Below, in pieces: positions 15,885-24,169 of a stretch of DNA of 42,442 bases. The stretch spans positions 1 to 42,442 of the forward strand of contig NZ_LZJN01000172.1 in assembly GCF_001667735.1 (NCBI RefSeq), read 5' to 3'. The notes under the pieces were generated by a model that was not told where the DNA came from, searched no databases, and was given only the letters and a program-made list of their open reading frames with translations. The position numbers and the translations under genes were made by a program. The DNA comes from Mycobacterium sp. E183 (GTDB lineage: Bacteria > Actinomycetota > Actinomycetes > Mycobacteriales > Mycobacteriaceae). Numbering within the stretch: the first letter of the stretch is position 1; every line of letters begins with the position of its first letter.

Positions 15885-16433
15885 ATGACCGACGAATGGC
15901 GACTGGACGCGTCCGACGGCGAACTACTGCTTGCCACGGGAGTCCGGGGCCGCGCCGCCCGGATGGGGCACCGGCTCACGATCGCGATGACCCGCTGGCA
16001 CGCCACCGTGAGCTGGGCCGGTTCCGAGCCGGCCGCGGTCGAGCTCGTGGTCGAAACCGACTCGCTTGAGGTGCTGCGCGGCGAGGGCGGTGTCAAGGGA
16101 TTGTCCGCGCCCGAGAAGGCCTTGGTGCGGTCCAACGCCCTGAAGTCGTTGGATGCCAGCCGGTTTCCCGAGATCCGTTTCGTCGCACGGGCGGTCGACA
16201 AGACCGGCGATGGATACCGGCTCAGCGGCGAACTCACCGTGCGGGGGAAGACGCGGGACCACGTAATCGAGCTGCGGACAGAGGACCTCGGGGACGCGTG
16301 GCGCATGTCCACCGAGTCCACGGTCCGGCAGACGGACTACGGCGTCAAGCCGTACTCACTGCTGATGGGTTCGCTCCAGGTCGCCGACGACGTTGCGTTG
16401 TCCTTCACCGCGACGCACGCGAAGGACGCCTGA
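15885..16433 (+). CDS. YceI-family lipid-binding-type protein, Rv1890c-like
   Basis: A 182-aa YceI-like lipocalin-fold protein. Seen: WRLDASDGELLLATGVRG at the start, VELVVETDSLEV, and SRFPEIRFVARAV followed by GELTVRGKTRDHVIEL, the usual core of the fold that holds a polyisoprenoid or other long lipid. No signal peptide is present, so it is probably cytoplasmic, unlike periplasmic YceI. The ATG at 15885 is preferred; a GTG at 15867 overlapping the dehydrogenase stop is possible. It is the third gene of the P450 unit. Confidence 0.8.
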   Translation: MTDEWRLDASDGELLLATGVRGRAARMGHRLTIAMTRWHATVSWAGSEPAAVELVVETDSLEVLRGEGGVKGLSAPEKALVRSNALKSLDASRFPEIRFVARAVDKTGDGYRLSGELTVRGKTRDHVIELRTEDLGDAWRMSTESTVRQTDYGVKPYSLLMGSLQVADDVALSFTATHAKDA

Positions 16434-16444
16434 GCGGTTCGACG

Positions 16445-17551
16445 TCAGGGCTGCGGCAGCGCGGGCGCCTGTGGCGCCGAGTCGCCCGTCGGCTCACCGG
16501 CGTCGGCCGGTATGTGCTCGAGAACCCTTGTCAGGTAGGGCTGCCGGGTACCGGGTTCGGACTGCTGCACCTCTGGGGCGGCGGGTTCGGTAATCGGTTC
16601 ACCGGCGGGCACCTTCGCCTGCGGGGTCAGCGGCGCTACGACCGGGGGCGGCGCCACGGCTTCGGCGATTTGTGGTGTGGGCGGCTGCACCGCGTGCCGT
16701 GGGCCAGGCTTGCTGGCCGGGGCCAACTGAATACCCACGGCGAGCGATAACGAAGAGACGAACGTGACCACACCGGCGGCCAGGGTGGTGACGGCGCCGG
16801 CGTATGAAAGCTTGCGCGGCGGTGCGGGCGGTGCGGCGGGCGCACTGTCCTGCATCACCAACTGCTCGTCGGTGAACTCGGTGCTGCGGGCGGCGGTCAG
16901 CGCCGCGCCCCGTGCGATGGTCACCTGCGCCATCGTTTGCACGAAAACCGGTACCGGCAGCGTCTTTTCGAGTTGCCAGGAGAAACCGTCGACGTCGCTC
17001 TGCGCGCCGACGACGACGACCCCGCCCGGCTGCCAGCCATTGCGGTCGAACATGCCGCTCAGCCAGCGGGTCAGGCCGTCGAAGCCGCCGCCCACCTGCT
17101 TGGTGGCCGTCCGTGTCTCCCCGTCGTGAGTGTCGACCATGGCAACGGTCGTCCCCTCACGTTCGAGCAGGCAGACGGCGGTCTGCTCGTAGCCGATGAC
17201 CGGCGCGATGGCCTGGGCCAGTGTTTCGACCGCGTCGAGCGCACGGACCGGCACGACGTTGTCGAGGCCGGCGTCGGTAAGCGCTTCCAGCAGCAGTGCC
17301 GCCTGGGCGGACGCTTCGTCGTTCCAGGTAACCCCGATGACGCGCAGCCGGCGATCGCTGGCAGCCGCCTGCGCTTCCACCCGCAATACCTCGTCGGCTA
17401 CTTGCTCTGCGGTACTGAGGGCGCGGACGCCGCGGCCTGGGACCAGCGCCATCTCCCGGTGGTCCAGGATGGTGCCGTCCGCGCCGTGTCCCTCAGCGAG
17501 GACCCACCCAATGGCGGTCGGCGTCACTGATAGCCCAAGTACCGTGTCCAA
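16445..17551 (-). CDS. Membrane-anchored Hsp70/actin-like domain protein (DUF7159 type), Rv1887-like
   Basis: A 368-aa protein with a cytoplasmic N-terminal domain (1-~235), one membrane segment (about 251-273) and a Pro/Ala-rich outer tail. The N-terminal domain shows the order of motifs of the Hsp70/actin ATPase fold: VLGLSVTPTAIGWVLAEG (phosphate-1 like), a second strand pair at 124-140 followed by QVGGGFDGL, GVVVVGAQSDVDG (adenosine-motif like) and a closing ARGAALTAAR. Key phosphate-binding residues are degenerate, so nucleotide binding is uncertain. The start is a TTG at 17551, supported by the conserved DTVLGLSVTP beginning. Its cellular role is unknown. Confidence 0.75.
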   Translation of the reverse strand: MDTVLGLSVTPTAIGWVLAEGHGADGTILDHREMALVPGRGVRALSTAEQVADEVLRVEAQAAASDRRLRVIGVTWNDEASAQAALLLEALTDAGLDNVVPVRALDAVETLAQAIAPVIGYEQTAVCLLEREGTTVAMVDTHDGETRTATKQVGGGFDGLTRWLSGMFDRNGWQPGGVVVVGAQSDVDGFSWQLEKTLPVPVFVQTMAQVTIARGAALTAARSTEFTDEQLVMQDSAPAAPPAPPRKLSYAGAVTTLAAGVVTFVSSLSLAVGIQLAPASKPGPRHAVQPPTPQIAEAVAPPPVVAPLTPQAKVPAGEPITEPAAPEVQQSEPGTRQPYLTRVLEHIPADAGEPTGDSAPQAPALPQP

Positions 17552-18151
17552 AACTTATGCCCCAATCGGTCCCGGACCTCCGACACCCTCACCGCACCGC
17601 GCGCACCAGTAATTCCCCTGGTGAGGTGGTTCGTGAGAGCCGGAACGGACCGAGAAAATGTGGTCTCCATCGGCTTGCTCCGTGAGAGCCTACGCGGTCG
17701 GCGCAAGTCCGGCTGCCCCGGTTCGGCTTCGCCCCCGGGCGACAACCGCCGCCCGCGGACGGGACGCGCCGGTGAGCGAGCGGCCCGCGGCGCCGCGAAA
17801 CCGTCGCATGTTTCCGCCGTGATAAAGCTCTTGCGCACCGAATCGGCCTTTTCCGCGGCGGTTAGCCGTCGCGGGGCGGGCGCCCGTCACGGCGGGACCG
17901 AGAATGGGCCTTTGTGCCATTGAGTAAAACCCGGGCCCAGCCACCGCTGCCAGGCGTTTTGGACCGGTCCCCGGTGGTGCCGGGTGGCGAACCGGCCGGC
18001 CGGTAGGGCTGCCGTGCCCTAATCCGGGCCGCGAAATTGCCGGAAGAAAAGCGATACCAAATCGAGACGACACCGCGTCCCGATCGACATTCGGCCTATT
18101 CACCCGGTAAATTCCTGCTGAGACCGCCATCACATACGACAAGGGGCAGGT
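17552..18151. other. 600-base intergenic region upstream of fbpB
   Basis: No convincing gene. It holds a 10-base direct repeat CGTGAGAGCC (17632-17641 and 17681-17690), GC-rich potentially folding sequence around 17690-17780, and a small dyad TAGGGC-N6-GCCCTA at 18004-18021. The AT-richer 18040-18150 part probably carries the fbpB promoter; an AAGGGG ribosome site precedes its ATG. A long untranslated leader or a small RNA is possible but not shown by any family motif. Confidence 0.5.
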
Positions 18152-19138
18152 ATGACAGAACTGAGCGAGAAGGTCCGGGCCTGGGGGCGCCGGCTATTAG
18201 TCGGTGCGGCAGCGGCAGCGGCCCTGCCGGGCCTGGTCGGTCTTGCCGGCGGCGCGCCGACCGCGGGCGCGTTTTCGCGCCCGGGTCTGCCCGTCGAGTA
18301 TCTACAGGTGCCGTCCGCCTCGATGGGCCGCAACATCAAGGTCCAGTTCCAGAGCGGCGGAAGCGGCTCCCCGGCGGTGTACCTCCTCGACGGGTTACGC
18401 GCTCAGGACGACTACAACGGCTGGGACATCAACACGCCCGCGTTCGAGTGGTACTACAAGTCGGGTCTCTCGATCGTCATGCCGGTCGGCGGGCAATCCA
18501 GCTTCTACACCGACTGGTACCGCCCCGCGTGCGGAAAGGCCGGCTGCTCGACCTACAAGTGGGAAACGTTCCTGACCAGCGAACTGCCCGGGTACCTGTC
18601 GTCCGAGAAGGGTGTCAAGCCGAACGGCAGCGCCGCGGTCGGGATCTCGATGGCGGGTGCTTCCGCGATGAACCTGGCGAATTACCACCCGGCCCAGTTC
18701 GTCTATGCCGGGTCGCTGTCTGGCTACCTCAGCCCGTCCACGGGGCAGGGCTGGATAGGTTTGGCGATGGGCGACGCCGGCGGCTATAAGAAGGAAGACA
18801 TGTGGGGGCCTGACAACGACCCCGCGTGGCAGCGTAACGACCCCTTGGTCAACGTCAACCTGCTTGTCGAACACAACACCCGGCTCTGGGTGTACTGCGG
18901 CAACGGGACTCCGAACGAACTGGGCGGTGCCAATTTGCCGGCCACGTTCCTCGAGAGCAACTTCATGATCGGCGTCAATAAGAAGTTCCAAGACGCCTAC
19001 AACGCGGCCGGCGGCCACAACGCCGTGTTCAACTTCCCGCCCTATGGAACCCACAGCTGGGAGTACTGGGGCGCCCAGCTCAACGCCATGAAGGGCGACC
19101 TGCAGAGCAGCCTGGGCGCCACCCCCGGCGGCGGATAA
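18152..19138 (+). CDS. fbpB: Antigen 85B, secreted mycolyltransferase
   Basis: A 328-aa antigen 85 complex protein that transfers mycolic acid from trehalose monomycolate to form trehalose dimycolate and arabinogalactan mycolate, outside the membrane. A signal peptide with Arg-Arg (AWGRRLLVG) ends at TAGA-FSRPGLP, giving the mature start at residue 41. The catalytic Ser is S166 in GISMAGAS (mature S126), with Glu in TFLESN and His in GTHSWEYW. The PACGKAGC disulphide pair is present. The neighbourhood (chorismate mutase, rpfC) fits Rv1886c/fbpB, not fbpA or fbpC. Relative to the 85B I recall, one serine of GLSMAGSS is Ala. Confidence 0.95.
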   Translation: MTELSEKVRAWGRRLLVGAAAAAALPGLVGLAGGAPTAGAFSRPGLPVEYLQVPSASMGRNIKVQFQSGGSGSPAVYLLDGLRAQDDYNGWDINTPAFEWYYKSGLSIVMPVGGQSSFYTDWYRPACGKAGCSTYKWETFLTSELPGYLSSEKGVKPNGSAAVGISMAGASAMNLANYHPAQFVYAGSLSGYLSPSTGQGWIGLAMGDAGGYKKEDMWGPDNDPAWQRNDPLVNVNLLVEHNTRLWVYCGNGTPNELGGANLPATFLESNFMIGVNKKFQDAYNAAGGHNAVFNFPPYGTHSWEYWGAQLNAMKGDLQSSLGATPGGG

Positions 19139-19156
19139 CCTCAGCTGTACCGAGCT

Positions 19157-19197
19157 CACCGCTGCGCCCGACGACGACGCCGTCGGGCGCAGCGGTG
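19157..19197. terminator. Bidirectional terminator hairpin after fbpB
   Basis: A perfect 17-bp stem (CACCGCTGCGCCCGACG, 19157-19173, against 19181-19197) with a seven-base loop. It lies between the stop codons of two convergent genes, fbpB (19138) and the gene ending at 19212. There is no U-tract, as is common for mycobacterial terminators. Confidence 0.8.
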
Positions 19198-19211
19198 CGT
19201 TTCCCGCCCGA

Positions 19212-19829
19212 TCAGCTCGGCCTGGCGAACTCGCCGGTGATATCGGTCCAGGCGGTCGCGTCCGCGCGGTGATCGGTCATGTTCCGGCATTCGCCGTAGA
19301 CGCGCAGCACGCCCACATTGGGCTCGTCGTCGTGGCGGTAAACGATCACCGTGACGGCGTCCTTGGTAAACGTCGTGGCGAAGGCGTGATTGTTGGGCGG
19401 CAGGCCCTCGGTCCAGCCGTGGTCGGTCAGCGTTGCGGCGATTCGGGCGAAGTACATGTCGGCCCGCGGCGCGGCGGGCACCGAGAACGTCAGGTAGACC
19501 GCGCCTTGGTACGGCGGGTCGTCGCGGTTCTTGCACGACATCAGCGAGTAGCCGGCCGACGCCGTCCGCAAGGCCGCCGCGGCCACGACGTTCCGAGCCG
19601 ATTGGACAACCTGAGTCCTCGACTGATCGTCACTCACCGGGCTGGCGGGATGGTCGAGGGCGTCGGCGGGCGTGGAATGCAGGCGGTCGATCATCAGGAT
19701 CGCAGCGCCCAATAACAACGAAAGCGCCAGCGCAACCGCAATCAGCGCACGAATCTGCTTCGAACGCAACGACTTTCCGCGCTTCCCGCCAACGCGCTGC
19801 GGGCCGCGCCTGCCCATGATCGACGACAT
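19212..19829 (-). CDS. Membrane-anchored hypothetical protein, 205 aa
   Basis: A basic N-terminus (residues 1-26) is followed by one membrane segment at about 27-47 and an external domain of ~155 residues with two Cys (SLMSCKNRDD and YGECRNMTD), probably disulphide bonded. The type is an inside-positive signal anchor, not a cleaved signal peptide. The ATG at 19829 is chosen with GAAG five bases upstream; GTG 19835 and ATG 19817 are alternatives. It diverges from the chorismate mutase gene, with ~45 bases between starts. I do not recognise a family. Confidence 0.7.
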   Translation of the reverse strand: MSSIMGRRGPQRVGGKRGKSLRSKQIRALIAVALALSLLLGAAILMIDRLHSTPADALDHPASPVSDDQSRTQVVQSARNVVAAAALRTASAGYSLMSCKNRDDPPYQGAVYLTFSVPAAPRADMYFARIAATLTDHGWTEGLPPNNHAFATTFTKDAVTVIVYRHDDEPNVGVLRVYGECRNMTDHRADATAWTDITGEFARPS

Positions 19830-19873
19830 CAGCACTTCAGGCTAACTCCGAAGTGCCCCGCTGCCGCAGAATC

Positions 19874-20455
19874 ATGGTCATGACCTGCCGCCGCATCAGC
19901 CTGACCGCGCGCTGCGGCGGCTTCGTCGGCGCGCTGGCCGTGTTCGTCGCATCGCCGGCGGCGGCGGACGACGCGGACGCGCTCACCGAGTTGGTCGACG
20001 CCGCCGCGCAGCGGTTGCAGATCGCCGAACCGGTGGCCGCGGTCAAGTGGCAAACCCACGGGCCTATCGAAGACCCCGACCGCATCCAGCAAGAACTCGC
20101 GAAATTGGCAACCCAGGCCTCGGCCCGGCAAGTCGACCCCGACTACGTCACCAAGGTCTTCGGCGACCAGATCAACGCCACCGAGGGCATCGAATACCGC
20201 CGGTTCGCGGACTGGAAGCTCGATCCCGCGGGCGCACCGACCCAGTCGGCGGACCTGGCGGCATCCCGGTCGGCGATCGACGACCTCAACCAAACCATGC
20301 TGAACCAGATAGTGGCCGACTGGGACCTCCTGCATTCGGCCGCCTGCCCCGCGCAGCTCGACCTCGCCAGGGACGGCGTCGTCCGCACGCGCCGGCTCGA
20401 CGCCATCTACCAACGGGCGCTGGCGTTAGCAACCCGGTCATATTGCCAGCAATAA
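19874..20455 (+). CDS. Secreted chorismate mutase (AroQ gamma class), Rv1885c-like
   Basis: A 193-aa exported AroQ-type chorismate mutase that converts chorismate to prephenate outside the cytoplasm. A signal peptide ends near VASPAAADDADAL. The mature protein carries the helical motifs of the secreted M. tuberculosis enzyme: LVDAAAQRLQIAEPVAAVKW (active-site Arg and Lys), DYVTKVFGDQINATEGIEY and two C-terminal Cys expected to pair. Starts at 19874 or 19880 are equally possible; a GTG at 19853 is less likely. It lies directly upstream of rpfC, as in M. tuberculosis. Its role outside the cell is not understood. Confidence 0.9.
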   Translation: MVMTCRRISLTARCGGFVGALAVFVASPAAADDADALTELVDAAAQRLQIAEPVAAVKWQTHGPIEDPDRIQQELAKLATQASARQVDPDYVTKVFGDQINATEGIEYRRFADWKLDPAGAPTQSADLAASRSAIDDLNQTMLNQIVADWDLLHSAACPAQLDLARDGVVRTRRLDAIYQRALALATRSYCQQ

Positions 20456-20587
20456 TTTATTTTTTCCTCAACGGTTTCTAACACTTTCTTCCCGTGCCGC
20501 AATAAGGCCATTTCCGCAGCTGGAAGGCATATCTCGCACCATTTTCGAATAGGTAACGCTTTGGCCACAGAGGCCGAAATCCATCAC

Positions 20588-20998
20588 ATGAAAATTCTCT
20601 GCAAGCCTCTCGTCAAGTCCCTGGCGGTCGGCGGGTTCGTTGCAGCGTCGATAGCTTCGTCCACCGGTATCGCCACCTCCGCCCCCACCCCCAACTGGGA
20701 CGCGGTCGCCCAGTGCGAGTCCGGCGGTAACTGGCACGCCAACACCGGCAACGGTGAGTACGGCGGACTTCAATTCAAGCCGGCCACCTGGGCCGCGTAC
20801 GGCGGTGTCGGCAACCCGGCGGCCGCCACCAGGGAGCAGCAAATCGCCGTGGCCAACCGGGTTTTCGCCGACCAGGGCGTGGAAGCGTGGCCGAAGTGCG
20901 GCGCGCAATCGGGCCTGCCGATCGGTTGGTACTCGCACCCCGCGCAGGGCATCAAGGAGATCATCAACGGGCTGATCCAGGCGGCGGCTCCGCACTGA
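20588..20998 (+). CDS. rpfC: Resuscitation-promoting factor RpfC
   Basis: A 136-aa secreted peptidoglycan lytic transglycosylase that cleaves cell-wall glycan and wakes dormant cells. A signal peptide covers about residues 1-32. The mature protein is essentially one Rpf domain: WDAVAQCESGGNW with catalytic Glu44, YGGLQFKPATWAAYGG, and the Cys43/WPKC disulphide. The context next to the secreted chorismate mutase marks it as RpfC. It is shorter than the ~176 residues I recall for M. tuberculosis RpfC, mainly at the N-terminus. The ATG at 20588 is chosen; a TTG at 20561 has no ribosome site. Confidence 0.9.
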   Translation: MKILCKPLVKSLAVGGFVAASIASSTGIATSAPTPNWDAVAQCESGGNWHANTGNGEYGGLQFKPATWAAYGGVGNPAAATREQQIAVANRVFADQGVEAWPKCGAQSGLPIGWYSHPAQGIKEIINGLIQAAAPH

Positions 20999-21054
20999 CG
21001 ATCAACCACCGTCGCGGTCTATGACCGAGCGGGAAGCTGTGTTTGGATCAGCGC

Positions 21055-21510
21055 ATGGAAGGTTCGGCCACTGTTCATATGGCGGCGTCCGCGGACAAGA
21101 TCTGGGATCTCATCGCGAACGTTCGCAATATCGGACGGTTCTCCCCGGAAGTGTTCGAAGCCGAGTGGCTGGGTGACGCAAGTGGCCCGGCCCTCGGCGC
21201 CAAATTCCGCGGCCACGTCAGGCGCAACGAGATCGGACCGGTGTATTGGACGACCTGCGAAGTCACCGCGTGCGAACCCGGCCGCGAATTCGGTTTCGCG
21301 GTGCTGCTCGGTGATCGGGCGGTCAACAACTGGCACTACCGGTTGGCGCCCAGCGGCGGCGGCACGGACGTGACCGAGTCGTTCCGGCTCAACCCCGCCC
21401 CCTGGCTCGGCCTCTACTGGCTGTTCGGTGGCTTTCTGCGCAAGCGCCGCAACGTCCGCGACATGACCAAGACGCTGAACCGCATCAAAGATGTGGTCGA
21501 GACGGGCTGA
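21055..21510 (+). CDS. SRPBCC/polyketide-cyclase-like protein, Rv1883c-like
   Basis: A 151-aa START/SRPBCC-fold protein. The N-terminal signature is SATVHMAASADKIWDLIANV, followed by FSPEVFEAEWL and a C-terminal helix with RKRRNVRDMTKTLNRIKDVV. Such proteins bind a hydrophobic ligand in a helix-grip cavity; the ligand here is unknown. The ATG at 21055 is used; a TTG at 21043 would add four residues. The SDR starts seven bases after its stop, so the pair is cotranscribed, as Rv1883c-Rv1882c. Confidence 0.83.
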   Translation: MEGSATVHMAASADKIWDLIANVRNIGRFSPEVFEAEWLGDASGPALGAKFRGHVRRNEIGPVYWTTCEVTACEPGREFGFAVLLGDRAVNNWHYRLAPSGGGTDVTESFRLNPAPWLGLYWLFGGFLRKRRNVRDMTKTLNRIKDVVETG

Positions 21511-21516
21511 CGCGCA

Positions 21517-22350
21517 GTGAAATCGGTCTTCATCACCGGCGCGGGCAGCGGCATGGGCCGCGAGGGCGCAAAGCTCTTCCACGCCAAGGGCTGGCGGGTC
21601 GGTGCCGTGGACCGCAACGAGGACGGCTTGGCCACGCTGCGCGACGAACTGGGCGGCGACCGGCTGTGGACGCGCCGCGTCGACGTCACGGACAAGGCGG
21701 CCCTGGAGGGTGCCCTAGCCGACTTCTGCGCCGGCAACACCGGCGGCGGGCTCGACATGATGTGGAACAACGCCGGCATCGGCGAATCCGGCTGGTTCGA
21801 GGACGTGCCCTACGAGGCCGCCATGCGCGTCGTCGACATCAACTACAAGGCCGTGCTGACCGGCGCCTACGCGTCGTTGCCATATTTGAAGGAGACGCCG
21901 GGCAGCCTGATGTTTTCGACGTCGTCCTCGTCCGCGACCTACGGGATGCCGCGCCTCGCGGTCTATTCGTCGACCAAGCACGCGGTCAAGGGCCTGACCG
22001 AGGCGCTCAGCGTCGAGTGGCAGCGACACGGCGTCCGCGTCGCCGACGTGCTGCCCGGTCTGATCGACACCGCCATCCTGACCACGACGACTAATCACTC
22101 CAACGACCGCCGCGCGCCGATGACGGCGGAGGAGCTGCGCGCCACCGCGCCCAAGAAGGGCATGCTCCGATTGATGCCGGCGAGCAGCGTCGCGGAAACC
22201 GCGTGGCAGGCTTACCACCACCCGAAGCGGTTGCATTGGTACGTGCCCAAGAGCATTCGGCTGATCGACTTCTTCAAGGGTCTGAGTCCGGAGTTCGTGC
22301 GACGCAGCATCGTCAAGTCCCTGCCCAGGATGATGCCGGATCGGCAGTGA
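21517..22350 (+). CDS. Short-chain dehydrogenase/reductase, Rv1882c-like
   Basis: A 277-aa classical SDR with NAD(P) motif TGAGSGMG (residues 7-14), structural NNAG, catalytic Ser within STSSSS and catalytic YSSTK. The Asp in GAVDRNED after the second strand favours NAD over NADP. A GTG start at 21517 lies six bases after the SRPBCC gene. The C-terminal tail (PEFVRRSIVKSLPRMM) is basic and amphipathic and may touch the membrane. Substrate unknown; a lipid or steroid alcohol is possible. Confidence 0.88.
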   Translation: MKSVFITGAGSGMGREGAKLFHAKGWRVGAVDRNEDGLATLRDELGGDRLWTRRVDVTDKAALEGALADFCAGNTGGGLDMMWNNAGIGESGWFEDVPYEAAMRVVDINYKAVLTGAYASLPYLKETPGSLMFSTSSSSATYGMPRLAVYSSTKHAVKGLTEALSVEWQRHGVRVADVLPGLIDTAILTTTTNHSNDRRAPMTAEELRATAPKKGMLRLMPASSVAETAWQAYHHPKRLHWYVPKSIRLIDFFKGLSPEFVRRSIVKSLPRMMPDRQ

Positions 22351-22363
22351 AGGAGGTGAACCG

Positions 22364-22783
22364 GTGCGAAACCGGTTACTCGCGGTTGTCGTCCTCGTGA
22401 TCGCCGGTTTCGGCCTCGCGGGGTGCGGTCAGGCCCAGACCACGCCGCGGAAAGCGGCCCGCCTGACCATCGACGGCGCCACGCACAGCACGCGGCCGCC
22501 GTCGTGCAGCCAGAACCAGCAGTACCGCACCATCGACATCAAGGACCGCGACGGCGCCGTCGAGGCCGTGGTGCTCACCAGTGGTTACCGGGTGATGCCC
22601 CAGTGGGTGAAGATCCGCAACGTCGACGGGTTCACCGGCAGCTTCTGGGAAGGCGGGGTGGGCGACGCGCACGCCGAGGTCACCAACGACGCGTACACGA
22701 TCACCGGCAGCGCCTACGGCATCAACAGCAGCAACCCGAACAAGGTCATCACGACCGACTTCAAGATCATCGCCGAGTGCTGA
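22364..22783 (+). CDS. lppE: Lipoprotein LppE (LpqH/19-kDa family)
   Basis: A 139-aa cell-envelope lipoprotein. The signal peptide ends in the lipobox LAGC with Cys21 as the lipid attachment site. The mature part (SGYRVMPQWVKIRNVDGFTG, then ITGSAYGINSSNPNK) matches the LpqH-like family of small beta-rich antigens. Two further Cys (SCSQNQ and the C-terminal EC) may pair. The GTG start at 22364 follows a near-perfect ribosome site AAGGAGGTGA, which fixes it. It lies between the SDR and CYP140 as Rv1881c does. Confidence 0.92.
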   Translation: MRNRLLAVVVLVIAGFGLAGCGQAQTTPRKAARLTIDGATHSTRPPSCSQNQQYRTIDIKDRDGAVEAVVLTSGYRVMPQWVKIRNVDGFTGSFWEGGVGDAHAEVTNDAYTITGSAYGINSSNPNKVITTDFKIIAEC

Positions 22784-22837
22784 CCCGGTCAGGGATTCGG
22801 GCCTAGGCTCGGAAGACATCGATCGTTGGAGGGGGCG

Positions 22838-24169
22838 GTGAAGGAACGACTGCACTGGTTGGCGATGCACGGTTTCATCCGGGGCGTCGCGACGCTCGGG
22901 GTCCGGCGGGGAGACCTGCACGCCCGGCTGATCGCCGATCCGACGGTGGCCGCCAATCCGGTGGCCTATTACGACGAACTGCGGGCCGCGGGCCCATTGG
23001 TCAAGGGCCGCGTCAGCTACCTGACGGCCGATCATGCGCTCGCCCACGAGCTGCTGCGTTCCGACGACTTCCGCGTGGTGATGTTCGGCGCGAATCTGCC
23101 GGGGCCGTTGCGATGGTTGGAGGGCCGCACCCGCGACGACCTGCTGCATCCGCTTCGCGCGCCGTCGCTGCTCGCCGTCGAGCCGCCGGACCACACCCGG
23201 TATCGCAAGACGGTGTCGGCGGTGTTCACTCCCCGGGCGGTCGCCGCGCTGCGGGACCGCGTGGAGCAGACCGCCACCGAGCTGTTGAACCGGCTGGCCG
23301 CCGAGTCCGGCGCCTCCCAGGTCGTCGACATCGTGGGGCGGTTCTGTTCGCAGCTGCCGGTCGCGATCATCAGCGACATCCTCGGCGTACCCGAGCCGGA
23401 CCGGCGGCGGGTGCTGGAGTTCGGTGAGCTCGCCGCGCCGAGTCTCGACATCGGGCTGACGTGGCAGCAGTACCGCAGTGTGCAGCGAGGGCTGGCCGGC
23501 TTCAGCTCCTGGCTCGACGAGCATCTGAGCCGGCTGCGGCGCGCCCCGAGCGACAATCTGATGAGCCAGCTGATTCAGATAGCCGAAAGCGGCTCTGCCG
23601 AGACATATTTGGACTCCAACGAGCTGCAGGCGATCGCCGGGCTGGTGTTGGCGGCCGGATTCGAGACCACGGTCAACCTGCTGGGCAACGGGATCCGCAT
23701 GCTGCTGGACGCGCCCGACCGCCTCGACACCCTGCGGCGCCGCCCCGAGCTGTGGCCCAACGCCGTCGAGGAGATCCTGCGGCTGGAGTCGCCGGTGCAG
23801 CTGACCGCACGGGTGGCATTGGGCGACGTCGAGCTGGCGGGCCAGCGGCTCCGGCGCGGCGACCTGGTGCTCGTCTATCTGGCCGCCGCCAACCGCGACC
23901 CGTCCGTCTTCGCGGATCCGCACCGCTTCGACATCGAACGATCCAACGCCGGAAGGCATCTCGCGTTCTCCGGGGGCCGGCACTTCTGCCTGGGCGCCGC
24001 GCTGGCGCGCGCCGAAGGAGAAGTGGGGCTGCGCACGTTCTTCGACCGGTTCCCCGAGGCGCGCGGGGCGGGCGCGGGCAGCCGGCGCGACACGCGGGTA
24101 CTGCGGGGCTGGTCGTCGCTGCCGGTGGCGCTGGGACCGGCGCGGTCCATGGCTCGCGTCGACGGCTAG
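22838..24169 (+). CDS. cyp140: Cytochrome P450 CYP140
   Basis: A 443-aa P450 corresponding by position and length to Rv1880c. The I-helix is AGFETT (273-278), the ExxR motif lies at 312-315, and the heme loop FSGGRHFCLG (377-386) has Cys384. The GTG at 22838 is chosen because GGAGGGGG lies just upstream; a TTG at 22826 would overlap that site. The native substrate of CYP140 is unknown, and electron partners are encoded elsewhere. It overlaps by four bases the stop of the convergent membrane protein gene. Confidence 0.9.
   Translation: MKERLHWLAMHGFIRGVATLGVRRGDLHARLIADPTVAANPVAYYDELRAAGPLVKGRVSYLTADHALAHELLRSDDFRVVMFGANLPGPLRWLEGRTRDDLLHPLRAPSLLAVEPPDHTRYRKTVSAVFTPRAVAALRDRVEQTATELLNRLAAESGASQVVDIVGRFCSQLPVAIISDILGVPEPDRRRVLEFGELAAPSLDIGLTWQQYRSVQRGLAGFSSWLDEHLSRLRRAPSDNLMSQLIQIAESGSAETYLDSNELQAIAGLVLAAGFETTVNLLGNGIRMLLDAPDRLDTLRRRPELWPNAVEEILRLESPVQLTARVALGDVELAGQRLRRGDLVLVYLAAANRDPSVFADPHRFDIERSNAGRHLAFSGGRHFCLGAALARAEGEVGLRTFFDRFPEARGAGAGSRRDTRVLRGWSSLPVALGPARSMARVDG

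Noticed and set aside
17690..17780. GC-rich sequence upstream of fbpB as a cobalamin or SAM riboswitch
   Set aside because: No B12 box or other conserved riboswitch core could be matched by eye; kept only as an undefined leader region.
17621..17923. 100-codon plus-strand open frame upstream of fbpB
   Set aside because: Arg/Gly-rich product without a domain, no ribosome site, and poor third-position GC bias.
20456..20587. AT-rich gap before rpfC as a c-di-AMP (ydaO) riboswitch
   Set aside because: Only ~130 bases, and the conserved core motifs were not found; the known ydaO element belongs to rpfA in M. tuberculosis.
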